NCBI GenBank assembly: GCA_945878575.1
Contig: CAMDUB010000017.1
Coordinates: forward strand, 1-43,172
Source of the DNA: Phycisphaera mikurensis NBRC 102666
GTDB taxonomy: Bacteria > Planctomycetota > Phycisphaerae > Phycisphaerales > SM1A02
Direction of reading: 5' to 3'
Length of the DNA: 43,172 nucleotides
Part shown: in pieces, positions 30,761-38,608 of the stretch
Position numbering within the stretch: the stretch's first letter is position 1
How the letters are laid out: each line of letters begins with the position of its first letter
Notes under the pieces: generated by a model
The model's input: the letters and a program-made list of their open reading frames with translations, nothing else
The model's database searches: none
What the model was told of the DNA's origin: nothing
Translations under genes and position numbers: made by a program

Positions 30761-31828
30761 ATGCAATCGCGATCTGCTGCTCCGGGAAATCCATCATCAA
30801 GCGGCACTGACATGCTTCCCGACGTGGTGTTCTTTGGCTCGGGCGCCTTTGGACTTCCGGTGTTGCGCATGCTGGCTGAAGCAGGGCGCGTGGCACTGGT
30901 GGTGAGTCAGCCCGATCGCGTGGCGGGCCGAGGAAAGCAAATCACGCCAACGCCCGTGAGTGAGTTTGCGCTGGGGCACGGATTGCCGCTGATTCGTCCG
31001 GAAGATTGCAATTCGCAGACGGATTCGGAATTGATTCGAACCGCCGCGGCAGCGGCAGTGGATCGCGCGGCGCGGGACGGTCGCGCGCAGCCCGGCGTGG
31101 TGTTTGTGGTGATTGCGTTTGGGCAGAAGATGTCGCCGGAACTTCTTTCCGATGTCTTCTCAATCAATCTGCATGGCTCGCTCTTGCCGCGGTGGCGCGG
31201 TGCTGCGCCCATTCAGCGTGCATTGATGGAAGGCGATCCAGTTGCGGGTGTAAGTGTCATTGCGCTTGCAGAACGCATGGATGCTGGCGTGGTGTACGCC
31301 GAAGAACCACTGGCAATTGGGCCATCGCAGACATCCGGCGAATTGCATGACGCACTTTCGGAGCTGGGCCCGGATGTAGTTGCCAGCGTCCTGCACATGT
31401 GGCGGCGTGGCGATATCAACGCGCGGGCTCAGGATGAATCACGCGCCACTCGCGCGCGCAAGCTTTCCAAGGCGGACGCGTGGGTTGACTTGTCCATGGA
31501 TGCTTACCACGTGCGCGCGCGCATTAACGGTCTCAACCCGTGGCCTGGATGCGCCGTGGAAATTGATGGTGCGCCGATGCAGATACGGCGCTGTGAAGTG
31601 GCTGCCGCTGTTGCGGCGCCCACTGATTCCGCAGCCGGCACGGGAACGCCGCCGGGTGCGAGCACCCTCACTCCTGATGGCATCTTGACTTGCGGAACGG
31701 GTGCCGTTCGAATTCTTGAAGTGCAAGCGGCGGGTGGTCGCATCTTGCCATTCACGGCATGGGCGCACGGTGCACGCATCATCGCTCCGGTGCAGGTCAC
31801 CAGCGCGGCTCCAACGGCGGAGCTGTAA
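30761..31828 (+). CDS. fmt: methionyl-tRNA formyltransferase
   Basis: Fmt formylates the initiator Met-tRNA using 10-formyl-tetrahydrofolate. The 355-residue product has VVFFGSGAFGLPVL at the start of the hydrolase domain, the catalytic Asn/His region INLHGSLLPRWRGAAPIQ and MDAGVVYAEE, then the C-terminal OB-like domain with INGLNPWPGCAVEI. It is about 40 residues longer than usual, mainly from an N-terminal lead (before the ATG at 30812, which could be the true start) and a Gly/Pro/Ala insert near 285-300. It begins 5 bp after def. Confidence 0.95.
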   Translation: MQSRSAAPGNPSSSGTDMLPDVVFFGSGAFGLPVLRMLAEAGRVALVVSQPDRVAGRGKQITPTPVSEFALGHGLPLIRPEDCNSQTDSELIRTAAAAAVDRAARDGRAQPGVVFVVIAFGQKMSPELLSDVFSINLHGSLLPRWRGAAPIQRALMEGDPVAGVSVIALAERMDAGVVYAEEPLAIGPSQTSGELHDALSELGPDVVASVLHMWRRGDINARAQDESRATRARKLSKADAWVDLSMDAYHVRARINGLNPWPGCAVEIDGAPMQIRRCEVAAAVAAPTDSAAGTGTPPGASTLTPDGILTCGTGAVRILEVQAAGGRILPFTAWAHGARIIAPVQVTSAAPTAEL

Positions 31829-31830
31829 GC

Positions 31831-32901
31831 GTGACGATGCAGGAACTCTCAACCGAACTGCTGGACTTTCCGTTTGACGAACGGTGCGTTGCCACCGAGC
31901 CCGCGCACCCGCGCGACGCCGCTCGACTGATGGTGATCGACCGCGCCGCGGGTACCGTTGAGCACGCGCACGTGCGGGATTTGCCGCGCTGGATCGGCGC
32001 AGGTGACGCGTTGGTAGTGAACGAAACATCCGTTCTGCGCGCGCGCTTGTGCATGGATGGCACCGAAGGTCTGTTGCTTGAGCCATGCGCGGACGGCACG
32101 TGGCGCATGTTGGTGCGTCGCGCAAAACGCTACGGGCCAGGCGCGGTGCTTGCACTGGTGACTCCGCACGGCACTGACACCGGTGACGCCATTGAGTTGG
32201 TGGCGCGAGACGCGGAAGCATGGCGCGTGCGCATCATTGCCGGCCCGCAGGGTGGCGGCCCGGATGCAGTGATCGAACGCTCCGGTTGGACGCCATTGCC
32301 GCCGTACATCTTGAAATCCCGTACCACGCGCGGCGAGCAGGGCAATGATGACGCTGATCGTGCGGAGTACCAGACCGTGTACGCCGACGCCGCTGCGCGC
32401 GGGTCGGTTGCCGCGCCGACAGCAGGGCTGCACTTCACGGACGCGTTACTTGCGCAGTTGCGTGCAAGTGGTGTTCGTCAAGCGAGCCTGACATTGCATG
32501 TGGGCGCAGGAACATTCAAGCCGATTGATGCCGCGAAACTTTCCGAACATCCCATGCACTCGGAGCGGATGACGGTGCCGTCGGCAACCATGGCCTTGCT
32601 AGCGGAGCGTCCGCGCCCTCGGTTGGTGGCAGTGGGTACTACCAGCGTGCGTGCGTTAGAAAGTCTGCCTGCTGATGCACCTGCGAACGGTTGGTCAGGC
32701 AGCACTTCGATCTTGATTGCGCCGGGCCACCAGTTCCGAAACGTTGACGCCATGCTCACCAACTTTCATTTGCCGCGCAGCACGCTGTTAGCACTGGTTG
32801 GTGCGTTTGTTGGGTTGGAGCGATTGAAAGAGCTCTACGCCATAGCACAGCGCGACGGCTATCGCTTCTACAGCTTTGGCGACGCCATGTTGATTGTGTG
32901 A
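31831..32901 (+). CDS. queA: S-adenosylmethionine:tRNA ribosyltransferase-isomerase
   Basis: QueA transfers the ribosyl part of SAM to the preQ1 base in tRNA to make epoxyqueuosine. The 356-residue product shows the family blocks: LDFPFDERCVATEPAHPRDA, GDALVVNETSVLRARL, GWTPLPPYI, YQTVYA, GSVAAPTAGLHFTDALL, LTLHVGAGTFKPI and LTNFHLPRSTLLALVGAF. It is two bases downstream of the fmt stop. GTG 31831 has GGAG eight nt upstream; the ATG at 31837 is the alternative. No other queuosine gene lies in the window. Confidence 0.95.
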   Translation: MTMQELSTELLDFPFDERCVATEPAHPRDAARLMVIDRAAGTVEHAHVRDLPRWIGAGDALVVNETSVLRARLCMDGTEGLLLEPCADGTWRMLVRRAKRYGPGAVLALVTPHGTDTGDAIELVARDAEAWRVRIIAGPQGGGPDAVIERSGWTPLPPYILKSRTTRGEQGNDDADRAEYQTVYADAAARGSVAAPTAGLHFTDALLAQLRASGVRQASLTLHVGAGTFKPIDAAKLSEHPMHSERMTVPSATMALLAERPRPRLVAVGTTSVRALESLPADAPANGWSGSTSILIAPGHQFRNVDAMLTNFHLPRSTLLALVGAFVGLERLKELYAIAQRDGYRFYSFGDAMLIV

Positions 32902-32920
32902 GGCGGATGCGCGTGGCGAC

Positions 32921-33703
32921 TCAGCGCACCGCGTACTCAAGACTGACTACTGCGCGCAGGGTCTTCTCAATGGTGCGGGTGTCGTACTCGCCGTAATCAC
33001 TCGAACCGGTGGTGCCGCGTTCAACCACCTGGATCACCCCTTGGTTTGCGCTGATGAGTGCGCCCACTGACGAACCGCTACCGCGTGCCAGGGTTTCGGC
33101 GCGTTCCATCGCACTGCGTGTGGCTTTGTCGAGCAGATCAACTTTAGTTGAATCAAGGCTGGTGACCAAGTACGCGGGTTCACCGCTGGCAACAGCAACA
33201 CCTTGTTGAATGAGTTGCGTGACATTCCGTGCCGCAGCTGCTACAGCGTCCACCTTGGGGCTGAGCACTTCCATGGTTTGGGTGAGTTGATAGAACTCAA
33301 TGTTGTTGGTGTTGTTTCCCTTGGCGTCTTTAACCATCAGAGCGGATGACGTCACGGGGCCAGTCTTTGCTTCCGTGTCGCTGAAGCTGTTGGCAGTCAT
33401 GAACTGCTTGAGACGCTGCATGTCCTCGGAGAGACTGGCGTAGGCCGCTTGCAACGTGGTGCCTCGGCAGCTGACGGCGGTCACCCAGCGCGCGCTGTCG
33501 GCACGGAGGTCAATACTGGCCGAGCCCTTCACTTTGATACTGCTGGCACTTCTGCTGGTAATGATGGCTTTCGCCACGCTCTGCGAGGCAAACGCACTGC
33601 CCAGCGCGAGTGCGACCCCCAGCATGAACATCCCGAATCCGTTGGAAGCAATGAGCCGGATTGACAAATTTTTCCCGGCGCCCGATGGGTCGCGTGCAGA
33701 CAT
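32921..33703 (-). CDS. SIMPL-domain (DUF541) protein, membrane anchored
   Basis: The 260-residue product has a short cytoplasmic lead, one hydrophobic segment (GMFMLGVALALGSAFASQSV, about 23-42) and a SIMPL domain to the C-terminus. The domain shows IKVKGSASIDLRADSARW, AYASLSEDMQRLKQFM, the YQLTQTMEVLSPKVDAV block and a late AMERAETLARGSGSSVGALI. SIMPL proteins form periplasmic or surface oligomers; the function is poorly known. A strong Shine-Dalgarno AGGAGG precedes the ATG at 33703. It is divergent from the methyltransferase gene, 143 bp apart, and convergent with queA. Confidence 0.88.
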   Translation of the reverse strand: MSARDPSGAGKNLSIRLIASNGFGMFMLGVALALGSAFASQSVAKAIITSRSASSIKVKGSASIDLRADSARWVTAVSCRGTTLQAAYASLSEDMQRLKQFMTANSFSDTEAKTGPVTSSALMVKDAKGNNTNNIEFYQLTQTMEVLSPKVDAVAAAARNVTQLIQQGVAVASGEPAYLVTSLDSTKVDLLDKATRSAMERAETLARGSGSSVGALISANQGVIQVVERGTTGSSDYGEYDTRTIEKTLRAVVSLEYAVR

Positions 33704-33832
33704 TTCCACCTCCTGTGATGAACCCGCGCGGCTCGCGCCCGGCATCGACCGGATCGCTGAGAGCACAGGTGCGGTCTCCGACCGCGTTCAGTTCATCGGC
33801 AGGACGCGCTGCCGGACTGCACAGCGTGCGGG

Positions 33833-33838
33833 TACCGT
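33833..33838 (+). promoter_or_regulatory. candidate -10 element TACCGT of the methyltransferase gene
   Basis: TACCGT ends 8 nt before the ATG at 33847. It argues for this internal ATG over the longer in-frame ORF. Confidence 0.45.
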
Positions 33839-33846
33839 GCAGGGGC

Positions 33847-34560
33847 ATGAAGCCCATCCCCCACACGCAACGGAACACGGGCCACGAGTTAATGGACGAG
33901 GCCCATCCGGACCCCGCCCGGCTGGGGAACGAGTTCCGATTCTTGGTGAAGTTCAACGCCGCCACCGGCTCTGGCACGGCCATCGTTGACGCCTTGCGAA
34001 GCCGGATGAGCCCGACCAGCGGGCAGCAGGTTTCGGTGGTTGACTTTGGGGCAGGGGTGGGGGATATCGCGCGGTCTTTTATCAACCGCGCGGCGCGGCG
34101 CGGCTGGGTGGCGCATTGCCTGGCCACGGATCGAAACCCGTTGGTGCTGGACATGGCCCGCGCTCGCGGATCCATGGACGGCTTGTCATTTGCTGCGGTG
34201 GATGTTCTGCAAGCCAAGGCCATCCTGGGTGCAAAGTCGTTCGATGCGGCGCATGCCTCGTTGATGCTGCACCACTTGCCTGACCATGAAGTGGTGGAGG
34301 CGCTCAAGGCCATGTCGGCGGTGGCGCGACATGCCGTTATCTGGAATGACCTGATTCATGATGCATTTGGCATTGCGGGTGCATGGTTTGCCACACTGAC
34401 TTCGCCCGCGGAAACCAAGCGCGATGCGATGTTGAGCGTGAAGAATGGCTTTAGTAAACGCCAAGCGGTGGAGTTTGCCGAGGCGGCCGGACTGCGTGAC
34501 ATTCGAGTGCGCCGGTGGCGCGGTCCGCGCTTCTTGTTGACGGCGCGGCCTGCCGACTGA
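33847..34560 (+). CDS. class I SAM-dependent methyltransferase
   Basis: The 237-residue product has motif I VVDFGAGVGDIA, an acidic residue after LATDRNP, FAAVDVLQ and the post-motif SLMLHHLPDHEVVEAL, then AVIWNDLIHDAF. The HHLPD...WNDL pattern resembles methyltransferases found beside type III polyketide synthases and MenG/UbiE-like enzymes; no such synthase is near, so the substrate is unknown. The start at 33847 is chosen because the 62 upstream residues have no domain character and overlap the opposite gene's promoter region. Confidence 0.85.
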   Translation: MKPIPHTQRNTGHELMDEAHPDPARLGNEFRFLVKFNAATGSGTAIVDALRSRMSPTSGQQVSVVDFGAGVGDIARSFINRAARRGWVAHCLATDRNPLVLDMARARGSMDGLSFAAVDVLQAKAILGAKSFDAAHASLMLHHLPDHEVVEALKAMSAVARHAVIWNDLIHDAFGIAGAWFATLTSPAETKRDAMLSVKNGFSKRQAVEFAEAAGLRDIRVRRWRGPRFLLTARPAD

Positions 34561-34562
34561 GC

Positions 34563-34632
34563 CGTAGCGGCGACTGTCTGAACCTCGCTACCGCTACCTG
34601 GTCCATCGCTCCCGCTGCCTGAACCCGCTACG
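34563..34632. repeat. short interspersed CGCTACC-type repeats and an 8-bp inverted repeat
   Basis: Between the methyltransferase and EcsC-like genes, CGCTACCGCTACCTG and CGCTCCCGCTGCCTG are imperfect direct copies, and CGTAGCGG (34563-34570) is the exact reverse complement of CCGCTACG (34625-34632). The final copy overlaps the candidate -10 at 34629. Confidence 0.5.
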
Positions 34633-34634
34633 CT
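34629..34634 (+). promoter_or_regulatory. candidate -10 element TACGCT of the EcsC-like gene
   Basis: TACGCT ends 7 nt before the ATG at 34642 and forms part of the local CGCTACG repeat. Confidence 0.45.
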
Positions 34635-34641
34635 TGAAGCC

Positions 34642-35277
34642 ATGGACATGAAGGATCTCAAGCGCGACGCATTGAAACTTGCCAACTGGATCACCGATCG
34701 ATCGATCAAGGGGATCTCGCCGCTGCAGAGCGCCGAGGAGCTTGCCGAGCATTATCGCATTGACAACACCTACGCCTCCAATGACAAGCGCGTGGATGCG
34801 CTGATTCGTTGGGAGACATCCAAGAACTTCACCGCCGGATTCATCACCGGACTTGGCGGTGTTATCACGCTGCCCGTTTCGATTCCAGCATCAGTGGCGG
34901 CTTCGTGGCTCATTCAGGCGCGTATGGCCGCAGCCATAGCATCCATTTACGGTCACGACCCGCGTTCAGACAAGGTGCGAACGGTGGTACTGCTGGCGCT
35001 CATTGGTGATGCCAGTGCCTCAAAGTTACTCAAGGGCGCAGGGGTTTCCTTGGGTAAGCACGCAGTACTGCGAGCCATGGAGGGTGTTGGCGGGCGCACC
35101 GTCACGCAAATCAACCGTGAGGTGGGCGAGCAGCTCATCACCAAGACGGGCGTCAAGGGAGCCCGCGGTGTTTCCAAGTTGGTGCCAATTGCGGGCGGCG
35201 TGATCAGCGGAGCGTTTGACGCCGCTTCATGCCAAGTGGTGGGTCGGTGCGCGAAGCGGCTCTTTCGCGAGGGCTGA
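34642..35277 (+). CDS. EcsC family protein
   Basis: The 211-residue product has the central hydrophobic Gly/Ala-rich block of EcsC proteins: TAGFITGLGGVITLPVSIPA, then WLIQARMAAAIASIYGHDPR and VVLLALIGDASASKLLKGAG, with a second hydrophobic segment near 175-195 (VPIAGGVISGAFDAASC). EcsC takes its name from a protein encoded with the Bacillus Ecs ABC transporter; its biochemical role is unknown. It precedes the mur cluster but appears to have its own promoter and to end before the murE promoter. Confidence 0.85.
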   Translation: MDMKDLKRDALKLANWITDRSIKGISPLQSAEELAEHYRIDNTYASNDKRVDALIRWETSKNFTAGFITGLGGVITLPVSIPASVAASWLIQARMAAAIASIYGHDPRSDKVRTVVLLALIGDASASKLLKGAGVSLGKHAVLRAMEGVGGRTVTQINREVGEQLITKTGVKGARGVSKLVPIAGGVISGAFDAASCQVVGRCAKRLFREG

Positions 35278-35286
35278 TCCGCGGGG

Positions 35287-35292
35287 TAGATT
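35287..35292 (+). promoter_or_regulatory. candidate -10 element TAGATT of the murE transcript
   Basis: TAGATT lies 69 nt before the murE ATG but ends only 10 nt before a GTG at 35303 that opens a 20-codon ORF. The predicted RNA would therefore be almost leaderless for that small ORF. Confidence 0.45.
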
Positions 35293-35302
35293 GTTGCCGC
35301 GC

Positions 35303-35365
35303 GTGCCAATCGCTCCGGCGTTCGCAACCCCGCGGCTCATCGATACTGCAAAGGACTGCATATGA
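35303..35365 (+). CDS. 20-codon upstream ORF overlapping the murE start (possible leader peptide)
   Basis: GTG 35303 opens a frame encoding MPIAPAFATPRLIDTAKDCI that stops with TGA at 35363-35365, overlapping the murE ATG at 35362 by the bases ATGA. The predicted -10 (35287-35292) ends 10 nt before the GTG, matching the spacing seen for other genes here. The murE Shine-Dalgarno AAAGGA (35350-35355) is inside this ORF. A ribosome translating the ORF would end exactly at the murE start. It may be a leader peptide that couples translation, or a chance frame; no conserved function is known to me. Confidence 0.4.
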   Translation: MPIAPAFATPRLIDTAKDCI

Positions 35366-36930
35366 AACTCACGGTGCTCTTCTCTCGGCTCATGCCGCTC
35401 CCCGCTGACCTTCGCCAGTCAACGCTGGACGTCGATTCAATTTCTGATGACTCGCGCACTGTGAAACCGGGCTGCCTGTTTGTGGCACGAGCGGGCTCCG
35501 CCAATGATGGTCGAGCCTTCATTGCCGATGCCATTGCGCGCGGTGCGGTGGCGGTCTTGCACACCGGCTCTGATCCATGCGCGGGTCATCCTGAGGCTGC
35601 GCACGTGGTGCGCGTGCCCATGCCGGAAGGAACCGACTTAGTACGATTTGCGGGCATCTTGGCAGATCGATTGGAAGGATCGCCGAGTGAGTGGTTGAAA
35701 CTTGTTGGCATCACCGGCACCAATGGCAAGACCACCATGGCGTACCTGGTACAGCAAATTGCACGTGCGGCGGGTTCGCCGTGCGGGCTGATCGGTACGG
35801 TGGCGATCGATGATGGCGCGGAATCAACGCGCGCCAGTCTGACCACTCCTGGGCCGATCGATCTTGCGCATGCACTTGGACGCATGGTGCGCAATGGTTG
35901 CAGCGCGTGTGCCATGGAAGTTTCCAGTCACGCACTTGATCAAGGACGCGCGGATGCGTTGCAGTTTCACACGGCGATTTTCAGCAATTTGACTGGCGAT
36001 CACCTTGATTATCACAAGACCATGGAGGCCTATGCAGCGGCTAAACAGTTGCTGTTTCGTAGGCTTTCGCCAACCGGCACGGCAGTGATCAACGTGGACG
36101 ATCCGTGGAGCGCAGTGATGATGGAAGGCTGCACCGGCAACATCTTGCGTTGCAGTGTGCGCGCTGCGGGCGAAGCAAGTTCCGCCAGCGCTCCGCAATG
36201 CACCGCCACCATTCATGCTGCGCAACTTGGTTGGCAGGACGTCACGTTTGCGGGTCCATGGGGCAGTATGCGCGTGCACCTTCCGATTGTTGGCAGGCAC
36301 AATGCCATGAATGCGCTGCAGGCAGTGGCTGCCGCATGGTCGATCGGTGTGCCCGCGCAGGTGATTGAACAAACGCTCGCCTCGTGCGCCGCTCCTCCGG
36401 GGCGACTGGAGCCAGTGACTCGTCCGTCCGATCCGTTTGCGGTGCTGGTTGACTATGCGCACACCGATGATGCGCTTCTCAATGTGCTGACCGCGTTGCG
36501 ACCGTTGGTTGGTCCGGGTGGTCGTTTGGTGACGGTCTTTGGTTGCGGTGGTGACCGTGACCGCACCAAACGCCCGCGCATGATGCGGGTGGCGTGCGAA
36601 CATTCTGACCGCGTCATTGTCACAAGCGACAATCCGCGCACTGAGAATCCAGAGGCGATTATCGATGAAGTGCTCACGGGCCACCCGACCGGCGTGCGCG
36701 CGGCGGGCAAGCCCGCGCTGGAGGTGGTCCGCCAAGTTGACCGCGCGCAAGCCATCGCGCTGGCAGTCACCGATGCGCGCCCCGGCGACATCGTTCTCAT
36801 TGCGGGTAAGGGCCATGAGGACTACCAAATCATTGGCACGCAGACGCGGCCCTTTGACGACCGCATTGAGGCTCGATCCGCGCTCGGTTTGGGGGCAGGG
36901 AGTACCCCGCGGGAACTGGTGAGCGGGTGA
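35362..36930 (+). CDS. murE: UDP-N-acetylmuramoyl-tripeptide synthetase (meso-diaminopimelate adding)
   Basis: MurE adds the third residue to the peptidoglycan stem peptide. The 522-residue product has SDDSRTVKPGCLF near the N-terminus, the ATP loop GITGTNGKTT (about 116-125), TTPGPIDLA, MEVSSHALDQGR, NLTGDHLDYHKTMEAYAAAK, DYAHTDDAL, VFGCGGDRDRTKRPRM and DNPR at 423-426. DNPR is the signature of enzymes that use meso-diaminopimelate. AAAGGA lies 6 nt before the ATG. The GTG of the next gene overlaps the murE stop (GTGA), so the two are coupled. Confidence 0.96.
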   Translation: MKLTVLFSRLMPLPADLRQSTLDVDSISDDSRTVKPGCLFVARAGSANDGRAFIADAIARGAVAVLHTGSDPCAGHPEAAHVVRVPMPEGTDLVRFAGILADRLEGSPSEWLKLVGITGTNGKTTMAYLVQQIARAAGSPCGLIGTVAIDDGAESTRASLTTPGPIDLAHALGRMVRNGCSACAMEVSSHALDQGRADALQFHTAIFSNLTGDHLDYHKTMEAYAAAKQLLFRRLSPTGTAVINVDDPWSAVMMEGCTGNILRCSVRAAGEASSASAPQCTATIHAAQLGWQDVTFAGPWGSMRVHLPIVGRHNAMNALQAVAAAWSIGVPAQVIEQTLASCAAPPGRLEPVTRPSDPFAVLVDYAHTDDALLNVLTALRPLVGPGGRLVTVFGCGGDRDRTKRPRMMRVACEHSDRVIVTSDNPRTENPEAIIDEVLTGHPTGVRAAGKPALEVVRQVDRAQAIALAVTDARPGDIVLIAGKGHEDYQIIGTQTRPFDDRIEARSALGLGAGSTPRELVSG

Positions 36931-38009
36931 GTCCGCGCGGGTCACGCGTTTGGCGCTGGGTGGGCAACCTGGTGCCGGTGCTGGCGATCGCGGTGTGTGC
37001 GCTCTTTGCTCCGGCATTTGCGCGTTACGGAATTCGAGGCGGTTGGGCGGCCAGCACCGCACGCGTTTCCGAGTTTGTGCGTACCGGAAGTTGGGAAGCG
37101 GCTTCGCGTGCGGAGGCGATGGCGGCGGCGCGGGTTCGTATGCCGGAGGTGGCTGCATTCTTGGCGCAGGATCATCAACTGGAATTTCCGGCGCCGCGCG
37201 CGGACATTGCGCACTTTGCATGGAAGGACAATCGACCGCAGATTGTGCGGATCGAAGGCACGGATTACCGCGACCCCACGCGTGATGTGTTGGAGATCGC
37301 CTGTACCGCGCCAGTGGACCGCGATGCGATCGCCGCCGTAGAGGCGCACTTTGGTTGGCCAGCACGGATGCCGGCGCGTTCCTACTTTGTGGGCGACGCC
37401 GCGGAGTCCGCGTTTGAACGTGCGTACCGCGAGTCGTTAGCAGCGCACGGATGTCGGATGGCGCTTGATCCACGCGCGGCGGATGGAAGATCGATGGTGG
37501 TTTCGCCGGACTACGCGTGGCTGGTCAGTGTTTCACGCCCGCTGTTGGCGCCGGTGGCTGCCAAGGTGATTGCTGTGTTTCCTGCCTATGAAAGTCGACA
37601 TTCACAGCGGCGCACGGTGGACGCGCTGACCAGCTTCGTACAGCGCGCGGTTCCGTATGTCACCATTCCTCCAGCGGTTGATGGCAAAGAGCGTGCGGGT
37701 TTACGAACCCCCGGCACCACGTTACTGGAGGGCGGGGATTGTGACTCCAAGTGTGTGTTGCTGGCAACGCTGATTCGATCGATTGATCCCGCACTGCCCG
37801 TAGCAGTGGTGCACTTTCGCCGCGGTGGTCCGGGAGATCAGGGGCACAGCATGTTGTTTGTTGGCATGGATGCTGCCGCTGATGATGTCACCATGGATCT
37901 TGGTGGTCGGCGCATGGTGGCGGTGGAAACCACGGACGGTTGGGACATTGGTCGCGTGCCCACGGAGTTTGATCCGGCACAGATGCAATCGTTTGTCATG
38001 ATTCCATGA
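36927..38009 (+). CDS. transglutaminase-like (cysteine protease fold) membrane-anchored protein in the mur cluster
   Basis: The 360-residue product has one N-terminal membrane helix (VGNLVPVLAIAVCALFAPAF, about 12-31), a long middle region, and a C-terminal transglutaminase-like core. The likely catalytic Cys272 is in LLEGGDCDSKCVLLATLI, His307 in QGHSMLFVGM and the acidic residue in VAVETTDGWDIG (Glu334). The GDCDSK...H...E pattern is that of bacterial transglutaminase-like peptidases. The GTG start overlaps the murE stop. The position suggests, but does not prove, a role on peptidoglycan or a cell-envelope protein on the outer face of the membrane. The last codons and stop lie in an 8-bp tandem repeat. 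Confidence 0.78.
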   Translation: MSPRGSRVWRWVGNLVPVLAIAVCALFAPAFARYGIRGGWAASTARVSEFVRTGSWEAASRAEAMAAARVRMPEVAAFLAQDHQLEFPAPRADIAHFAWKDNRPQIVRIEGTDYRDPTRDVLEIACTAPVDRDAIAAVEAHFGWPARMPARSYFVGDAAESAFERAYRESLAAHGCRMALDPRAADGRSMVVSPDYAWLVSVSRPLLAPVAAKVIAVFPAYESRHSQRRTVDALTSFVQRAVPYVTIPPAVDGKERAGLRTPGTTLLEGGDCDSKCVLLATLIRSIDPALPVAVVHFRRGGPGDQGHSMLFVGMDAAADDVTMDLGGRRMVAVETTDGWDIGRVPTEFDPAQMQSFVMIP

Positions 38010-38020
38010 TTCCATGATTC
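37997..38020. repeat. three copies of the 8-bp unit CATGATTC across a stop codon
   Basis: CATGATTC occurs three times in tandem from 37997 to 38020; the TGA stop of the transglutaminase-like gene (38007-38009) lies in the second copy. Because the unit is not a multiple of three, gain or loss of a copy would change the C-terminus. Confidence 0.8.
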
Positions 38021-38081
38021 GATGCGAGTGGGCGCCGGTCGCGGAGAGCCACGCACCTGGAATCACGCCTGTAAAGACATA

Positions 38082-38106
38082 GCCCCCGGCGCAATGCGCC
38101 GGGGGC
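38082..38106. terminator. strong GC hairpin between convergent genes
   Basis: GCCCCCGGCGC (38082-38092) and GCGCCGGGGGC (38096-38106) are perfectly complementary around AAT. It lies between the stop of the transglutaminase-like gene (+) and that of the 80-residue membrane protein (-). The minus strand continues TATGTCTTTAC. Confidence 0.75.
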
Positions 38107-38155
38107 CAGTGTTCAGTCATTGCGGCGCCCGTCAACGTCAGGGCGCCAGCGTCAG

Positions 38156-38398
38156 TCAGTTGGTGGCGCTTGTGCGCTTGCTGAAGATGCTGATGATGAT
38201 CAGCAGAGCAATCAGACCAACAAAGCCACCGCTACCAAGCTGCGTCACGAAAGCCATCAGGTTGCCAGTGATCTTGCCGAAGTACGAGGTGCTCTCGGTA
38301 CCGAAGATGATCTGGACCAAGACGCCGATGGCGATGAACAGCAACATGATGTCAACCAGTTCACGTGCCCAGCCCTTAACGAGTTCGAAGCCCTTCAT
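38156..38398 (-). CDS. small two-helix membrane protein, 80 residues
   Basis: The protein starts MKGFELVKGWARELVDIMLL, with a first hydrophobic segment at about 16-32 (IMLLFIAIGVLVQIIFG) and a second at about 54-74 (GSGGFVGLIALLIIISIFSK), ending in a short charged tail. The Shine-Dalgarno AGGAG precedes the ATG at 38398 by 6 nt. I recognise no family. It lies inside the mur gene cluster but on the opposite strand, convergent with the transglutaminase-like gene. Confidence 0.75.
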   Translation of the reverse strand: MKGFELVKGWARELVDIMLLFIAIGVLVQIIFGTESTSYFGKITGNLMAFVTQLGSGGFVGLIALLIIISIFSKRTSATN

Positions 38399-38515
38399 GC
38401 GTATCTCCTATATCGAGTAGCAATCGGGCGAACCGTTGTCGCCCCACCTGAATGGCATCGGGCGGTGGGTTTCCGGAACTTGAGAGATTATTTGGCAAAA
38501 CTGAACACGACCGGC

Positions 38516-38608
38516 TCACAGGCCCACTGAGCGCGCGAGCAGAATGCCCACACACAGGGCGCAGACCGCGGCAAGAACGCGTTGCAGGTGACGGTGGTAA
38601 TTGTTCAT
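38516..38608 (-). CDS. possible 30-residue single-helix membrane peptide
   Basis: ATG 38608 on the minus strand opens a 30-codon frame, MNNYHRHLQRVLAAVCALCV followed by GILLARSVGL and TGA at 38518-38516. A basic start is followed by a hydrophobic helix (about 11-24), and GAGGG lies 5 nt before the ATG. It precedes the 80-residue membrane protein on the same strand by 117 bp. Short frames arise by chance, but the ribosome site and charge distribution make a gene plausible. Confidence 0.4.
   Translation of the reverse strand: MNNYHRHLQRVLAAVCALCVGILLARSVGL

Noticed and set aside
35824-37473. 549-codon minus-strand ORF opposite murE
   Set aside because: Antisense of murE and the transglutaminase-like gene; strongly Arg/His-biased and without motifs.
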